Notes: generated by a model from the letters alone, not told the origin. A stretch of DNA of 64,000 bases from Hypomyces perniciosus (GCA_008477525.1 SPDT01000005.1:1240001-1304000), one strand, 5' to 3'. Shown: positions 23,298-35,356, numbered from the stretch's first letter. Numbers and translations are program-made.

Positions 23298-26200
23298 ATG
23301 AGCAACCTCAAGCGGAAGGATGCCCCCGGTGGCAGTCCTCCAGCAAAATCAGCCAAGAATTCAAAAGAAGCTCGGCCGTCAAAGAAGGAGGCTTCGGGAA
23401 AAGATGCGAAACCATCCGACAAAACGAGCCGCAAGTCTGTCGGCACAACCGAAGAGCGCGCAAAGGCCCCAATCATTTCAGTTCTGAAGAATGAAGAGCC
23501 AATCTTCCCCCGTGGAGGAGGAAGCGTTCTCACGCCTCTGGAGCAGAAGAAGATTCAGATTGAGGCCAAGGCCGATGCCATTCACGAGGAGGAATTCGAT
23601 ACCGGCGGCAAGGCACAGAAGAAAAAGAAGAGGAAATCGGCGCTGAAAGCCGACAAGAAGGCAGACAAGAAGGAGGAGGAAGATTCAGTTAAAGTGGAGA
23701 GTCTGAACTTCAAGGTACGGTGGTCCAATGCAGCATTGGCTGAGCGTCTTGACTAACAAGCTTGCAGAAATTGGTGAAGGGCTCATTGGTTCTCGGACAA
23801 GTCACCCGGATCAACAACCTCGGCCTCGAGATATCGTTGCCGAATAACCTTGTTGGCCACGTCTCGATTGTTGCCATTTCCGAACAGTTGACTAGCAAGC
23901 TCGAGGAAGACGCCGCAAAGGAGAACGACGATGACGAGGACGAATCATCTGACGAAAACGACGTCGATCTTAAATCCATCTTCAAAGTCGGACAGTATCT
24001 CAGAGCTTACGTGGTTTCTACCATGGACGGCGCTGTCACCGGGAAAGGCAAGCGGAGGATTGAGCTATCTCTACGACCCAGCGAGGCCAATTCCGGACTG
24101 GAGAAGGATGATGTTGTGCCCAACTGCACGGTCATGGCATCAGTTGTCAGCGTCGAGGACCGTGGCTGTGTCATGGACCTAGGAATTCCTAAGCTAAATG
24201 CTTTCCTTCCCAATGACGAGGTTGATCCTCTCATTGACCAAGAGCGGCTCCAACCTGGCGCTGTTTTTCTGTGCCAAGTCACGGGCAAGGGTTCCGCTAA
24301 AGTTGCACAGCTTTCTCTTCGGCAAGAGAAGATTGGAAACACCAAGGCAATCCCTGCTGATGCTACTACTATTAACACATTCCTCCCCGGTACTCTTGTC
24401 AGTGTACTGGTCTCGAATACCGATAGGAGAGGTCTGTCCGGAAAGATCATGGGACACGTGGACGCTACCGCTGATCTGATTCACTCTGGCGTTGGACCAA
24501 ATGGAACCGATCTCGATTCGACCTACAAGGTTGGAAGCAAGATCAAGGCAAGGATCATTTGCAACTTTCCGACTGCAAGGGATCCTAAGTTGGGTATATC
24601 ACTACTGCCTCATATCGTGTCCCTGTCGCAAAAATATCAAGACAACTCCAAAGATGCAAAGCGATTGCCGACTGAAGTTCTACCCATATCCTCGCTATTG
24701 GAGAAATGCACTGTTCGCCACGTTGAGACCGAAATTGGTCTTTTCGTTGACACAGGCGTCGATGGTCTCAGTGGATTTGTGCACATCTCTCGAGTCAAGG
24801 ACGGAAAGGTCGATGCCCTGTATGAGACCAGTGGGCCATACAAAGTTGGAACCGAACACAAGGGTCGTATTGTTGGCTACAGCGAAATGGATGGTGTTTT
24901 CCACGTCTCATTCGCAAAGACTACACTCGAACAGCAGTACATCCGATTAGAAGACGTTCCAATCGGTGCTGTGGTCAACTGCGATATTGAAAAGCTGGTC
25001 ATTAACGAGAATGGTGTTTCCGGGATGATTTTGAAACTTGCTGACGGAATCACTGGCTTTGTTACCGAACGCCACCTGTCGGATGTCCGCCTTCAGCACC
25101 CTGAGAAGAAATTCCGCGAGGGCATGAAGGTGAAGGCTCGGGTACTTTCCACAAATCTGGTCAAGAAGCAAATGCGACTAACCCTCAAGAAAACGCTGGT
25201 CAACTCCGAAGCTCCAACCATTAAATCTCATGATGAGGTCAGCGTGGGTATGCAAGTCTTGGGAACGATCATCAAGTTAGAACAAAAGGGTGCCCACATT
25301 CAGTTCTATGGCCCTCTCAAAGGATTCCTTCCAGTCTCAGAGATGAGCGAGGCATATATTCGCGATCCGTCCGAACACTTCCGCCTTGGGCAGGTCCTTA
25401 GTGTTCACGTTCTCGACGTCGATCCAGAAACCAGACGGCTTGTTGTCTCTTGCAAGGACCCCGGCGCTTTCGGTCTGGAGAAGCAGACTGCACTAAAGAG
25501 TCTGCAACTCGGCGAAATCGTATCTGCCAAGGTTACTCAGAAAACGGAAGATCAGGTGTTTGTGGAACTCGTCGGTAGCCAGCTGAAGGCTATTCTCCCT
25601 GCGGGACATCTTACCGACAAGTCAACATCGAAGAACCAATATGCTTTGAAGCGCATTTCTGCTGGACAGACCCTGTCCAACCTGATGGTGATCGACAAGA
25701 ATGAAAAGCGACGAGCAATCATCCTCACACAAAAGAATAGCCTCGTTAAGGCTTCACAAGACAAGACTCTGCCGAAAAGCTTTGAGGATGCCAAGGAGGG
25801 AGCAGTTGTTGAAGGTTTTGTGAGGAACATCACCCCAACTGCCGTGTTTGTCCAATTCGCCGGAAATCTCAATGCATTGTTACCGAAAGGCCGACTGCCA
25901 GCAGATGTTCAGTCACAGCCCAACTTTGGCATGCACAAGTACGAGTCAATTGAGGTCAGGATCGTGTCTGTCATTCAGGACTTGCGACGCATTCTTGTTG
26001 CCCCGGCCACTTCTAATGCTGTCGAGGCCGACGGGAAGAAGAGCAAGTCCGCCGACAAAGCTCCTGCTCCGGCAGATGGTCTTGCCCTGGGAAGCGTCAC
26101 AAAGGCCAAAATTACGTCTATCAAAGACACGCAGTTGAATGTGCAACTTGTGGATAGCGAGACTCAGGGACGCATTGATGTGTCCCAACTCTTCGACAAC

Positions 26201-28799
26201 TGGGACGAGATCGCTGACCCGAAGGATCCTCTTAGCAAGTACAACAGAAAGCAAATCCTTCGCGTCAAGGTTTTGGGCGTTCACGATGCTAAAGATTACC
26301 GATTCTTGCCCATATCTCACAGGTCGGCCCATTCAGTCCTGGAGCTGACTGCCAGACCCAGCGATCTCACTGCCGATACCCTCAAAACCCTTTCCTTGGA
26401 CACGATCAAGGTCGGGGATAGTCATATCGCCTTCGTCAACAACGTCACCCCGCAATTCCTTTGGGTCAATTTGTCCCCTGGCGTTCGAGGCCGTATTTCT
26501 GCGATGGAGGCTTCGGACGATCTGTCACAGCTCAATGATCTGGAAGCCAATTTCCCGATTGGATCAGCTCTGAAAGTGAGAGTTACTTCAGTCGACGCTG
26601 AGAACAAGCGCCTCAACCTCTCTGCACGGTCATCTAATGCTTCAGAGGCGATTAGCTGGAGCTCCCTGAAGCAGAGCATGGTCCTTCCTGGAAAAGTAAC
26701 CAAGGTCAATGAGCGACAGGTTATTGTGAAGCTGAGCGAGATTGTTTCTGGTCCAGTTCATCTACCCGACATTGCGGACAACTACGACGATATTAATACA
26801 TTGAAGTACAAGAAGAATGAGATTGTTCGCGTGTCAGTCGTTGAACTTGACTCCAGCAACAAGAAAGTCCGACTTTCGATGCGCCCATCACGGATCATGA
26901 GCTCCACGCTCCCGGTGGTCGATAAGGAGATCAGCAACTTGTCTCAGCTTGCTGCTGGTGATATTGTGCGAGGCTTCGTGAAGAATGTCTCTGAGAAGGG
27001 TCTTTTCGTCTTGCTGGGTGGCCAAGTGACTGGTTTTGTCAAGATTGCCAATCTTTCAGACAGATTCCTGAAGGAGTGGAAGGACCAATTCCAGGTTGAC
27101 CAACTCGTCAAGGGCCGTGTCATTGCCATCGATGCCGCGACGCGTCAAATCGAGCTTAGCTTGAAGTCTTCCATGGTCGATGAGGACTATACCCCACCCA
27201 TCACATACAAGGACATTAAGGAGGGCCAGGTTGTCACAGGCAAGGTTCGAAAGGTCGAAGAATTCGGTGCCTTTATCCTTATTGATAACTCGGCGAACGT
27301 GAGCGGTCTCTGCCATCGCAGCCAGATGGCTGAGCAAGCAGTCAAGGACGCTACGAAGCTGTACAAGGAGGGTGACAAGGTGAAGGCAAAGGTCTTGGAG
27401 ATCGATGCGACGAAGAAGAGAATTAGCTTTGGATTGAAGCCTTCATTCTTTGAAGAAGACGACGACACGGACATGGACTCTGGTTCTGAGGCAGGCGCTG
27501 CTCTTGTTGAGGAAGACGAGGATGATGATGAAGATGATGAGGATGTCGATATGGATGATGACGATGCCGAGGTTAGGATCATCGGTACAGATAACGCTGA
27601 AGACTCTGATGAGGACGAAGAGGAGGAGGAGGATGAAGAGGACGACGACGAGGATGAGGATAGTGATGATGAGATGGAAGAGCATTCCGCCAAGAAGACC
27701 AGCGGTCTCGGTGTGGGCAAGAAGTCGGCCTGGTCGGCTGATCCTTTCAATGAATCGGGCTCCGAATCTGAAGAGGAGGCTCAGGCTCAAGAGAGTGACA
27801 AGAAGAAGAAGAAGCGGAGAAAGGCTGAGGCTCAGGTCGACCGGACAGCTGAACTGGATGCTAATGGTCCTCAGACGTCCAGCGACTACGAGCGACTGCT
27901 TCTAGGTCAGCCAGACTCGTCAGAGCTCTGGATTGCATACATGGCATTCCAGATGCAGGTGAGCGAGCTGCCGAAAGCACGAGAGGTTGCGGAGAGAGCA
28001 ATCAAGAGCATCAACATCCGAGAGGAAACAGAGAAGTTGAACGTTTGGGTTGCGTACCTCAACTTGGAGGTTGCGTACGGCAACAAGAACACGATTGAGG
28101 ATGTGTTCAAGCGGGCATGCCAGTATAACGATGAGCAAGAGGTATATGAACGGCTGGCCAGTATCTACATCCAGTCTGAGAAGGTCAAGGTAAGAAATCC
28201 CCCCCCCAAAACATGACATTTATGCAATGTCAAGCTAACTGGCTTTTCAGGAGGCGGATGACCTGTTTGAGGCCATGCTGAAGAAATTCGGCGCCAAGTC
28301 TCCAAACGTATGGATAAACTACGCCCACTTCTTACACGTCACCAGAAATGAGCCAGCTCGTGCTCGAGCTCTTCTTCCCCGAGCTACTCAGCAATTGGAT
28401 AGTCATAACGGCCAGAACATTGTCAGCCGCTTCGCCGCTCTCGAGTTCAGGTCACCCAACGGCGAGCCCGAACGTGGTCGGACCATGTTCGAGGGTCTGC
28501 TCGCTGCTTGGCCCAAGAAGGGCGACTTGTGGAACCAGTTGTTGGACCTTGAGATTGGCATCTCTGGCGCAGATGCCGACGCCACGGCGGTCAGGGATGT
28601 ATTTGAGAGGAGGACAAGAGTGAAGGGATTGAAGCCCCAGCAAGCAGAGAAGTGGTTCCGCAGATGGGCAGCTTGGGAGGAGAAGTTGAGCCCTAAGGGC
28701 AAGGAGAAGGTGATGGCCAAGGCGCAGGACTGGGCAGTGACCTTCAAGGCTAGGAAGGAGGCCGAAGCTGCTGCGAAGGACGATGAGATGGAGGAGTAG
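23298..28799 (+). CDS. RRP5: rRNA biogenesis protein Rrp5
   Basis: Three exons, 23298-23714, 23768-28189 and 28251-28799, giving 1795 aa, close to the usual size. The N-terminus is Lys-rich and nucleolar-type. From about residue 140 there is a long series of S1 RNA-binding repeats (for instance LVKGSLVLGQVTRINNLG, and KEGQVVTGKVRKVEEFGAFI near the last repeat). An Asp/Glu-rich linker at about 1365-1450 separates these from HAT/TPR-like repeats at about 1505-1795. Rrp5 acts in the nucleolus in both 18S and 5.8S/25S pre-rRNA processing, the S1 part binding pre-rRNA near the ITS1 cleavage sites and the HAT part recruiting small-subunit factors. S1 array followed by HAT repeats is diagnostic. Confidence 0.97.
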
Positions 28800-29265
28800 A
28801 AAAAAGCTGAAGTTGTGTAACAAAACGGGTAACCCGATGGGTCGGGAGTTGGTAAACTCATAAATATTAGCACAAATGCATATATCGTTTTCTTGGTTCA
28901 TGCACGATGTATGTTGTTCGGATGTCGGTGAGTTTCAGTCAGTCGTCACGCAACAAACAAAGTCCATAACGGAAGCGATCAATTATCATTTTCCGAGTGA
29001 ATAGTAAACATCCTATAACCGGACAACTACTTGTAGAACTCCTCGAGCCCACTAATGACATGAGGCGCGCCTTTCGTATGAGCCAGCATAGTCCGCTTAC
29101 CTGTATTAGAAATGCGTAATCCACATGGTGCAGCTTTACTCTTTCTATTTTATTTTCCTATCTCTTATCTTTCATTCATAAGAATCAATAGAAGGCTTTT
29201 CCTTTTTTTTTGTTTTCTTCTTTTCTTTCGTTCATTTTATCAATTCATTGGGAGTTTCCGCGAAT
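28800..29265. other. Intergenic spacer
   Basis: 3' flank of RRP5 and promoter of the transporter gene; the right 120 bp are T-rich, as in a fungal leader. Nothing else seen. Confidence 0.55.
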
Positions 29266-30903
29266 ATGTCGACGACGACAACTACAGCCATTCAGCTGGC
29301 CGACGTCCCGGCCTCAGCCACAGCTACGATCCGGACCATCGGCCACTCAACATCCGGCTCCAATAAAATCCGGACCTCTTCTTCCGAAGAAGACGAAATC
29401 CTCGAGGCGTCTCGGGCGGCAGATTCCACAGCTCCGGATGGCGGCTACGGATGGGTCATCGTCGCGAGCGGCACAGCGCTCATGTGGTGGGCAGTCGGCA
29501 CGACATACGCCTGGGGCGTGATGCAGGCGGCGCTTGTTGAAAGGGGTCTTTCAGGGCCGGCAGTGCTGTCGTTTGTGGGATCGCTGGGCGCGGCGCTGGT
29601 GTCGGCTCTGGCGATTGTGAATGCGTGGTTGGTGAGGGTTCTGGGGGTGAGGAGCATGGGGATGCTGGGGATGGGACTGATGGGGGGGAGTGAGATCCTG
29701 AGTTCGTTTGCGGTTGGGAATCTCGGGGCGTTGTTCTTTACCTCGGGGGTTTTGTTTGGAGTTGGGGCGAGGTATGTTGTTTTGGATCGGTTGAGATGAT
29801 GGATAATGAGTGAGTTACTGACGTGAGCGATGTTAGTCTTTGCTTTACTGTAAGTCTTCTCATCATGGCTCATCCAGCACGCAGGAAGGTTGGTGTTGGT
29901 TCTAACGTTGGGTTTTCTTCCAGGTCGTCGCCAAGGTTCCGGCGCAATATTTCAATGCAAAGAGAGGTCTTGCCTACGGTTTGATCTATGCGGGAAGCGG
30001 TTTCGGCGGCGCGGCCATCAGCTTCAGTCTGGATGCAATGATCCGGTCACTTGGACCTGCGTGGGCATATCGCATCTTGGGGATCACGACTCTGGCTACA
30101 GGTTTGCCAGCGGCATGGCTTATGAAAGAGCGAACTCGGACCCAGGTACCGACGTTTATTGAGTGGTATAGTCTCCTTACCGTCTCAGATGGGGGCATTT
30201 GGGGTTGATACAGATAAAGCTGACGGGTCTATGCAGGCGATTATTCAAGTCGTTGACGTTTACGCTCTTGTTCGTGGCTTCAGCACTAGGGACATTTCCC
30301 CTATACGTTCCCCCTTTTTTCCTCCCGCTCTACAGCAAATCCCTAGGATTATCATCTGCTGCCGGCGCAGGGTTGGTTGCTGGATTCAGCGTGTCGTCGG
30401 CTGTTGGGCGTATCTTTTCCGGAATGGCATGCGACAAGTTCGGACCAGTCAATGTTCTATTAGGGTCGCTGGTTGCGACGGCGGTTAGCATGTTGGCTAT
30501 ATGGCCGGCATCAGAGAGCCTTGGGCCATTGATTGTCTTTGTCCTGATTAATGGCGCGTCGAGTGGCGGGTTCTTTTCGACTATGCCGACGGTGGTGAGC
30601 AATGTGTTTGGGAGCGCGAGAATGTCTGTTGTGATGAGCATGGTTATCACGGGTTGGATAGGGGGGTATCTGATGGTAAGCTGCCATGGTCTCTCTGCTT
30701 TGATGCTATAGAAGCTGACAATACTCGTGGTCTAGGGCTCCCCTATTGCGGGATATCTGCTGGAGGCATTTGGAGGAGAAGACGGTGGGTTGAAGGCATA
30801 TCGGCCGGCCATGTGGTATGCTGGAGGACTGTCTCTTGTTTCAGCAGCGATGATCCTGGCTGCTCGATTGCGAGTGAACAAGTCTCTCTTGGCCAAGGTG
30901 TAG
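29266..30903 (+). CDS. MFS transporter, monocarboxylate-permease-like
   Basis: Five exons, 29266-29771, 29837-29849, 29924-30165, 30237-30675 and 30736-30903, giving 455 aa. Exon 2 is only 13 nt; it is needed to join GVGA to SLCFTVVAKVPAQYF, the family-typical segment. After a ~60-residue Ser/Thr tail the protein begins with PDGGYGWVIVASG, the conserved motif before helix 1 of the monocarboxylate transporter (MCT/MCH) family, and has about twelve hydrophobic helices with the central loop at PTFIEWRLFKS. Fungal members move small acids, riboflavin or unknown solutes across plasma or vacuolar membranes; the substrate here cannot be read from sequence. Confidence 0.9.
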
Positions 30904-31399
30904 ATGGTATTTACTGGAAAAAATTATGGAAAAAGACCCATTAATGCGATTTGTAGTCCAACTTGAGTGTGGCGCCGATAAGGATACGAAGGGCCGTCGA
31001 TCTTTTGTTCGGAGTCTCGGACTGATAGATTGGTCAAAGTCGCCACAGTCACGCGAGCACGACGCTGTATATTCGCTGTAACATATTAATTGGGTGTCTT
31101 GTTGTTGTTTTCTTCTCTTCTATGATGCCATCGATATTTCTTAATTAATCAATTGTATTCTCAGACGTTCCGCGCCCTCATCACGTAATAAATCGCCGGC
31201 TTGATAGGCCCATTCGGCTGATCGCGCAATGTTGGTTTTGCAACACGCCTTGCAGTTCGCTGAGCACGTCACCCGACTAGCGAATCGCGCATCGGCCCCT
31301 CGGTTTGGTCCGGCCTGTCGCTTTTTTTCTCCTCTCATTCCGCAAGAGAAAAGAACAGAAGAAGAGAGGATCAAAGAATATTTCACCTCTTCGTTCGCT
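30904..31399. other. Intergenic spacer
   Basis: 3' flank of the transporter and promoter of the zinc-cluster regulator. No other signal. Confidence 0.55.
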
Positions 31400-34290
31400 A
31401 TGGGCTGTCGAGTTTGTCGCGCGAGAAAGGTGAGTCTCAAGTTGGTTCTTGTGTTTTGCCGCATCAATAAGACCAACCCTAACCCTCCGCCTTCGGCGCA
31501 TCGTAAAGGTCAAATGCGATGGCAGACCAAACGGATGTCGCAACTGCGAGCGCCTCCAACTCGACTGTGTCGGCGACAATGGCGCCCCTGTGGACAGTCG
31601 CGCGACGCCTATAGCCCTGAGGAAGATCCGCACCTATCGCTCGTGCACCAGCTGTCGCCTGTCCAAGACAAAGTGCAATGGCGACCGCCCGAAGTGTTCG
31701 CGATGCACCGCCAAGAAGATCGAGTGTGTGTATGACGGCGGTTCGGCGCCGCGGTGGGCTCGGAATTTGGCGAAGCCGGCGAGGGCGGCGTCTACGGAGC
31801 CGGGCCGGAGCAAATCGCGGGAGATGACGGCCATGACGGACGGTAGTCCTCCGGTTGCTGGTGAGGGTGGATCGGCACTCTCGGAGCCCCTGAGACCAGG
31901 GGACACTCCCGGACCGGCTCACCATAGAAGTTCACAAAGCGTTGTGTCCATCGAGCCGTCGGGCGCAGACATATTATCATGGTATGTATCCATCAGCTTC
32001 GTCTCATCACCGGGAAACTCACTCTCATCATCTATTCATAGGCTTGTGTCACCCAGTCTCCCCACTGGCCGGAATCTTCGGCGGGTAGTCGAACAATACT
32101 TTGCCAATATTCACCCCATTCGGTGCTTTGCCTTTGTGCACAAGCCTTCGTTTATGCGGCAGCTCGACAAAGGCTTTGCTTCCGATGACGAGTCCGCTTT
32201 GCTGCACATCATATGTGCCCATGGAGCCAAGTAAGCACCATCAGGCCCCTTATTCCGTCTATCATAGAACTGGAGAAAGACTGACGCAGAACCTCAGGTT
32301 TTATGTCCTAAATCAGCAGGAGGATGGCTCAGAACCAGGCTTCTTACGCGTTGCTGGTAACCAATGGGCAAAGAGGGCCGAACATCTCATCCTGACAAAC
32401 TTTGGCAAGATCTCTGTACAAAGACTAATGGTATGGTGACTCGATTCCCGGAGTTTCGTTTGGAATAGGAAGAAGCCCATACTAACCAATCAACCACGTG
32501 AAAGGCTGCCATATTACTTCATGACTTTCACTTCCGGTCAGGAGAATATTCACAAGCCCTAATGCTAAGCGGCCTCGCCGTTCGAATGGCGCACGCGTTG
32601 AAAATTAACGTCGAAGCATCCCCCGACATCCTATGTACCGAGACCAACGAATCCGCTCCATCAGTCGTGGCCAGGGAAAGCCGTCGGCGGCTGATGTGGG
32701 CATGTTATGTCCTCGACGCCTGGGCCGGAAGCGGAATCGACCAGTTGACACTCCTCCGGGAGAACGACATCAAGATCCAGCTGCCTTGCAACGAAAGGAA
32801 CTTTGGGCTTAGGATACCCTCTGTGACGGAGACGCTCGGCGTTGGCCATGTTTTGCAGTTCCTACCCCCCTCCGTCGTCCCGAGAAAGCCCGCTGCGAAT
32901 ATGGGAATTATGGCGTACTATATCCGAGTTGTGGCACTCTGGAAGCGAATAGTCAGGTACGTAAAAGTCATCTAAGGAAGATTGACTCTGTTTGTTAACA
33001 ATGGCAGATACGTAAACCACTTGAATGCAACTTCTCCGCCCTGGCTGCCGGAATCTGGCTTCGCAGCACTTGACGCAGATCTTCGTCTTTGGCGCAGGGA
33101 ACTTCCCGACTTTGTCGAATACTCGACGGAAACGATATACGCTCGACTCGATTCAAACCAACTCGGAGCCTTGGTTCTGATCCACTGCACATATCACCAC
33201 AATTACTTGGAGCTCTACAAACTCTCAATGCCCGACTTATTCAAGCTGCCGAAACCCTTATTGGTACCTCCCGAGCACAAGGAGTTCCTCCAGTCTGCAC
33301 AGGCAAACTGCTATTACCATGCACAACAAATCGCCGACATCTTAGCTGAAGCCGCTGACCATGGAGCACACCTCCTATCGGATAGTCTGTTACCGCACTT
33401 CGTCTACGACAGCAGCAGAGTGATGCTCTACTACGTCGCGCGATTGCTGGACCCCAATAGACCCGACGCACAGACAAAGATGGATGATGCAATCCATGCC
33501 GTTGAGAGCAACAGCCGCGTTTTGCGAATGATGTCTTCATTGTTTCCGATTGCGCAATCCTTGGTGAGTCTCAGCCGCAAGCCGCATTTTTTCCTCGGCA
33601 TACTGACCCGGAGTCATGAAGTCGAATACGATTGATCGATGGTTATTCAAGATCCGACAGACTTCGAATAGGGACGAATTTGTTAGTAGGCTGCGGTCTG
33701 AAGCCCGATCTGATACCCACGAGGGTGAGAGGTAAGTCTTACGTCTGACACTTACACACAATCAATGGTAACTAATATGAAGATGTAGATCAACCGCCAC
33801 ATCCGCCAGTCCAGTTCAAGGCACACCGGAATATACTCTCCCGTCAATATCTCTCCACTCTCTCGCCCGCACCGGCGTCGCCACTCGTCGCGCCGCCGAT
33901 CGCTCCGTCGGCATCCGCAGCCTCAGCTGGGCCTCCGACAGTCCGAACGGCAGCATCACAGCAACAACAACCGCAACAGTAGCAGCAGCAGCAGCAACAT
34001 GGGACCGTAGCACCACCAACATTGCAGCCCAGAAACTCGTCGGCCTCAGCCAAGAAGCATCGACGCGATCCGGCCTTCATGAGAGACCGGTCCCGGGAGC
34101 TTCGCAGCCTAGAGGCGATGGCACCTCCGGGGGAGGACCGCCGGTGCAGCAGCCGATGTGCGAGGCGTTGGATTTGGATGACTTGCAGAATTTCTTGAGT
34201 TGGGATATGTATGGCATTATGGAGATGGGGGATCCGGTGCCGGATGATGGGATGGAGGATGTGGCGATGCAGTGGGCGGGAGCGATATGA
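31400..34290 (+). CDS. Transcription factor with two tandem Zn2Cys6 clusters
   Basis: Eight exons: 31400-31429, 31509-31981, 32042-32230, 32298-32430, 32505-32956, 33008-33563, 33622-33731 and 33789-34290, giving 814 aa. Cluster 1 has Cys at 3, 6, 13, 20, 23 and 30, split by intron 1; cluster 2 has Cys at 56, 59, 66, 73, 76 and 83. Both have the same C-x2-C-x6-C-x6-C-x2-C-x6-C spacing. A fungal-specific regulatory (MHR) domain covers about 200-600, with NIHPIRCFAFVHKPSF and ESRRRLMWACYVLDAW. The last exon is the least certain: another frame there also looks protein-like but carries a TAG in a CAG run, while the chosen frame is open for 500 nt and follows from splicing. It ends with an acidic, possibly activating tail. 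Confidence 0.85.
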
Positions 34291-34404
34291 ATTATGGTGA
34301 TGAACGGCTTCTATGATAGGTACCTCCCATTGCTTTATTGATTGGTACTTGTTTTCTTGTGAGCTGGTGGACTTGTAGCTTGTCGCTCTGTGCTCGGGCT
34401 GTCG
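34279..34404 (+). repeat. Copy 1 of duplicated regulator 3' end
   Basis: Starts in the last codons of the regulator gene (GGAGCGATATGAATTAT) and runs into its 3' flank. It is repeated, diverged, at 34587-34754. The two copies flank two CACTGCATTTTTAG units. Confidence 0.75.
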
Positions 34405-34439
34405 CCCACTACCTTATGTACCGTAAGTTATGGATACTG

Positions 34440-34560
34440 CACTGCATTTTTAGCCCTCTCTGGAGACGTTGAGCAGTTAGCCAACCGCATCAACAGCTCT
34501 CTTTGCACTGCATTTTTAGCCTTCCCTGGAGACATGCACTAGTTAGCCAACTGCTTATGG
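34440..34560 (+). repeat. Repeat array A, two CACTGCATTTTTAG units
   Basis: Units start at 34440 and 34506 (66-nt spacing). Each reads CACTGCATTTTTAGCC, a CTCTCTGGAGAC-like stretch, then an AGTTAGCCAACYGC segment. The GCAGTT...AAC(C/T)GC arms can pair around AGCC as a short hairpin. Confidence 0.85.
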
Positions 34561-34586
34561 GGATTCTAAGAGCCTTAAAAGCAGTT

Positions 34587-34754
34587 GGAGCGATATGAAT
34601 TATCACTGGTGATATAGTGATAAACGGCTTTTATGATACCTTTTATTGCTTTATTAATTGAGTATTTGTGTTATTGTGAGCTGGTGGACTTGTGGCTTAT
34701 CGCTCTGGTGGTTCGGCTCGTCGCTTGTCCGGGCTCGGGCTCGGGCTGTCGGCC
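34587..34754 (+). repeat. Copy 2 of duplicated regulator 3' end
   Basis: Diverged partner of 34279-34404, sharing GGAGCGATATGAATTAT, ACGGCTT, TGCTTTATT, GTGAGCTGGTGGACTTGT and CTCGGGCTGTCG. Several differences are TG to TA or CA to TA in copy 2, with one site in the opposite direction, the pattern expected if both copies were hit by RIP. Confidence 0.7.
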
Positions 34755-35163
34755 TATGTAACACCAGATAATGCGATGGTGTTTGTTCACGGTAGTATGC
34801 TTCGCAGATTATTCGCTTGACATCCGTACTGAAGAACTGGAGCTGGGAAGATTGAAAGAAAATATTATTATAAAGGTTAATACTCAAAATTATTCTTATT
34901 GCTTCGTATTACGGAGTTGCAGGCATGCGATTTCGCAATTGAGGGTAATGCACTATAAGGTGGTCTCAGACTTTTGGCCGTTAACAAACCCGCAGCACAT
35001 TGGATATATCAGTGATCATATTGCATATTCTAGATCTCTTGCAGAAGGCATTACGTTTGGCTTAATCAATACTAGGTATTTGTGTTTCGGTGCTGCTAGA
35101 CATAGGGATGGGTTCCAGCAAGTATTATAAATTTTATGTTTATCAAGAATCTCCACGCCATTG
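34755..35163. other. Spacer between repeat arrays
   Basis: AT-rich; a plus frame at 34771-35130 has no family features and no splice support. Contains a CTTCGTATTACGGAGT word near 34902. Confidence 0.45.
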
Positions 35164-35356
35164 CACTGCATTTTTAGCCCTCTCTGGAGATGTTTAGCAG
35201 TTAGCCAACTGCATGAACGCTCTGGCGCACTGCATTTTTAGCCTTCCTTGGAGACGTTTAGCAGTTGTTAGCACACACCTCTGTCTCTCTCTCTCTGTCT
35301 CTCTGCACTGCATTTTTAGCCTTCCCTGAGACGTTTAGCAGTTAGCTAACTGCTTT
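35164..35356 (+). repeat. Repeat array B, three CACTGCATTTTTAG units
   Basis: Units start at 35164, 35228 and 35306. Units 1 and 3 end in GCAGTTAGCCAACTGC or GCAGTTAGCTAACTGC, a perfect 6-bp-stem hairpin; unit 2 is cut short (GCAGTTGTTAGC). A CT-rich microsatellite at 35281-35304 sits between units 2 and 3. Confidence 0.85.

Noticed and set aside
27187..27790. Minus-strand Ser/Leu-rich frames inside RRP5
   Set aside because: Antisense shadows of the acidic linker.
31470..31490. CCCTAACCCT, resembling telomere repeats
   Set aside because: Only two units, lying inside intron 1 of the regulator, where CTAAC serves as branch site.
33790..34190. Alternative last-exon frame of the regulator with Pro/Gln-rich codons and a TAG in a CAG run
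   Set aside because: Splicing from the well-supported exon 7 enters the other frame, which is open to a good acidic C-terminus and has the C-ending codon bias of the gene.
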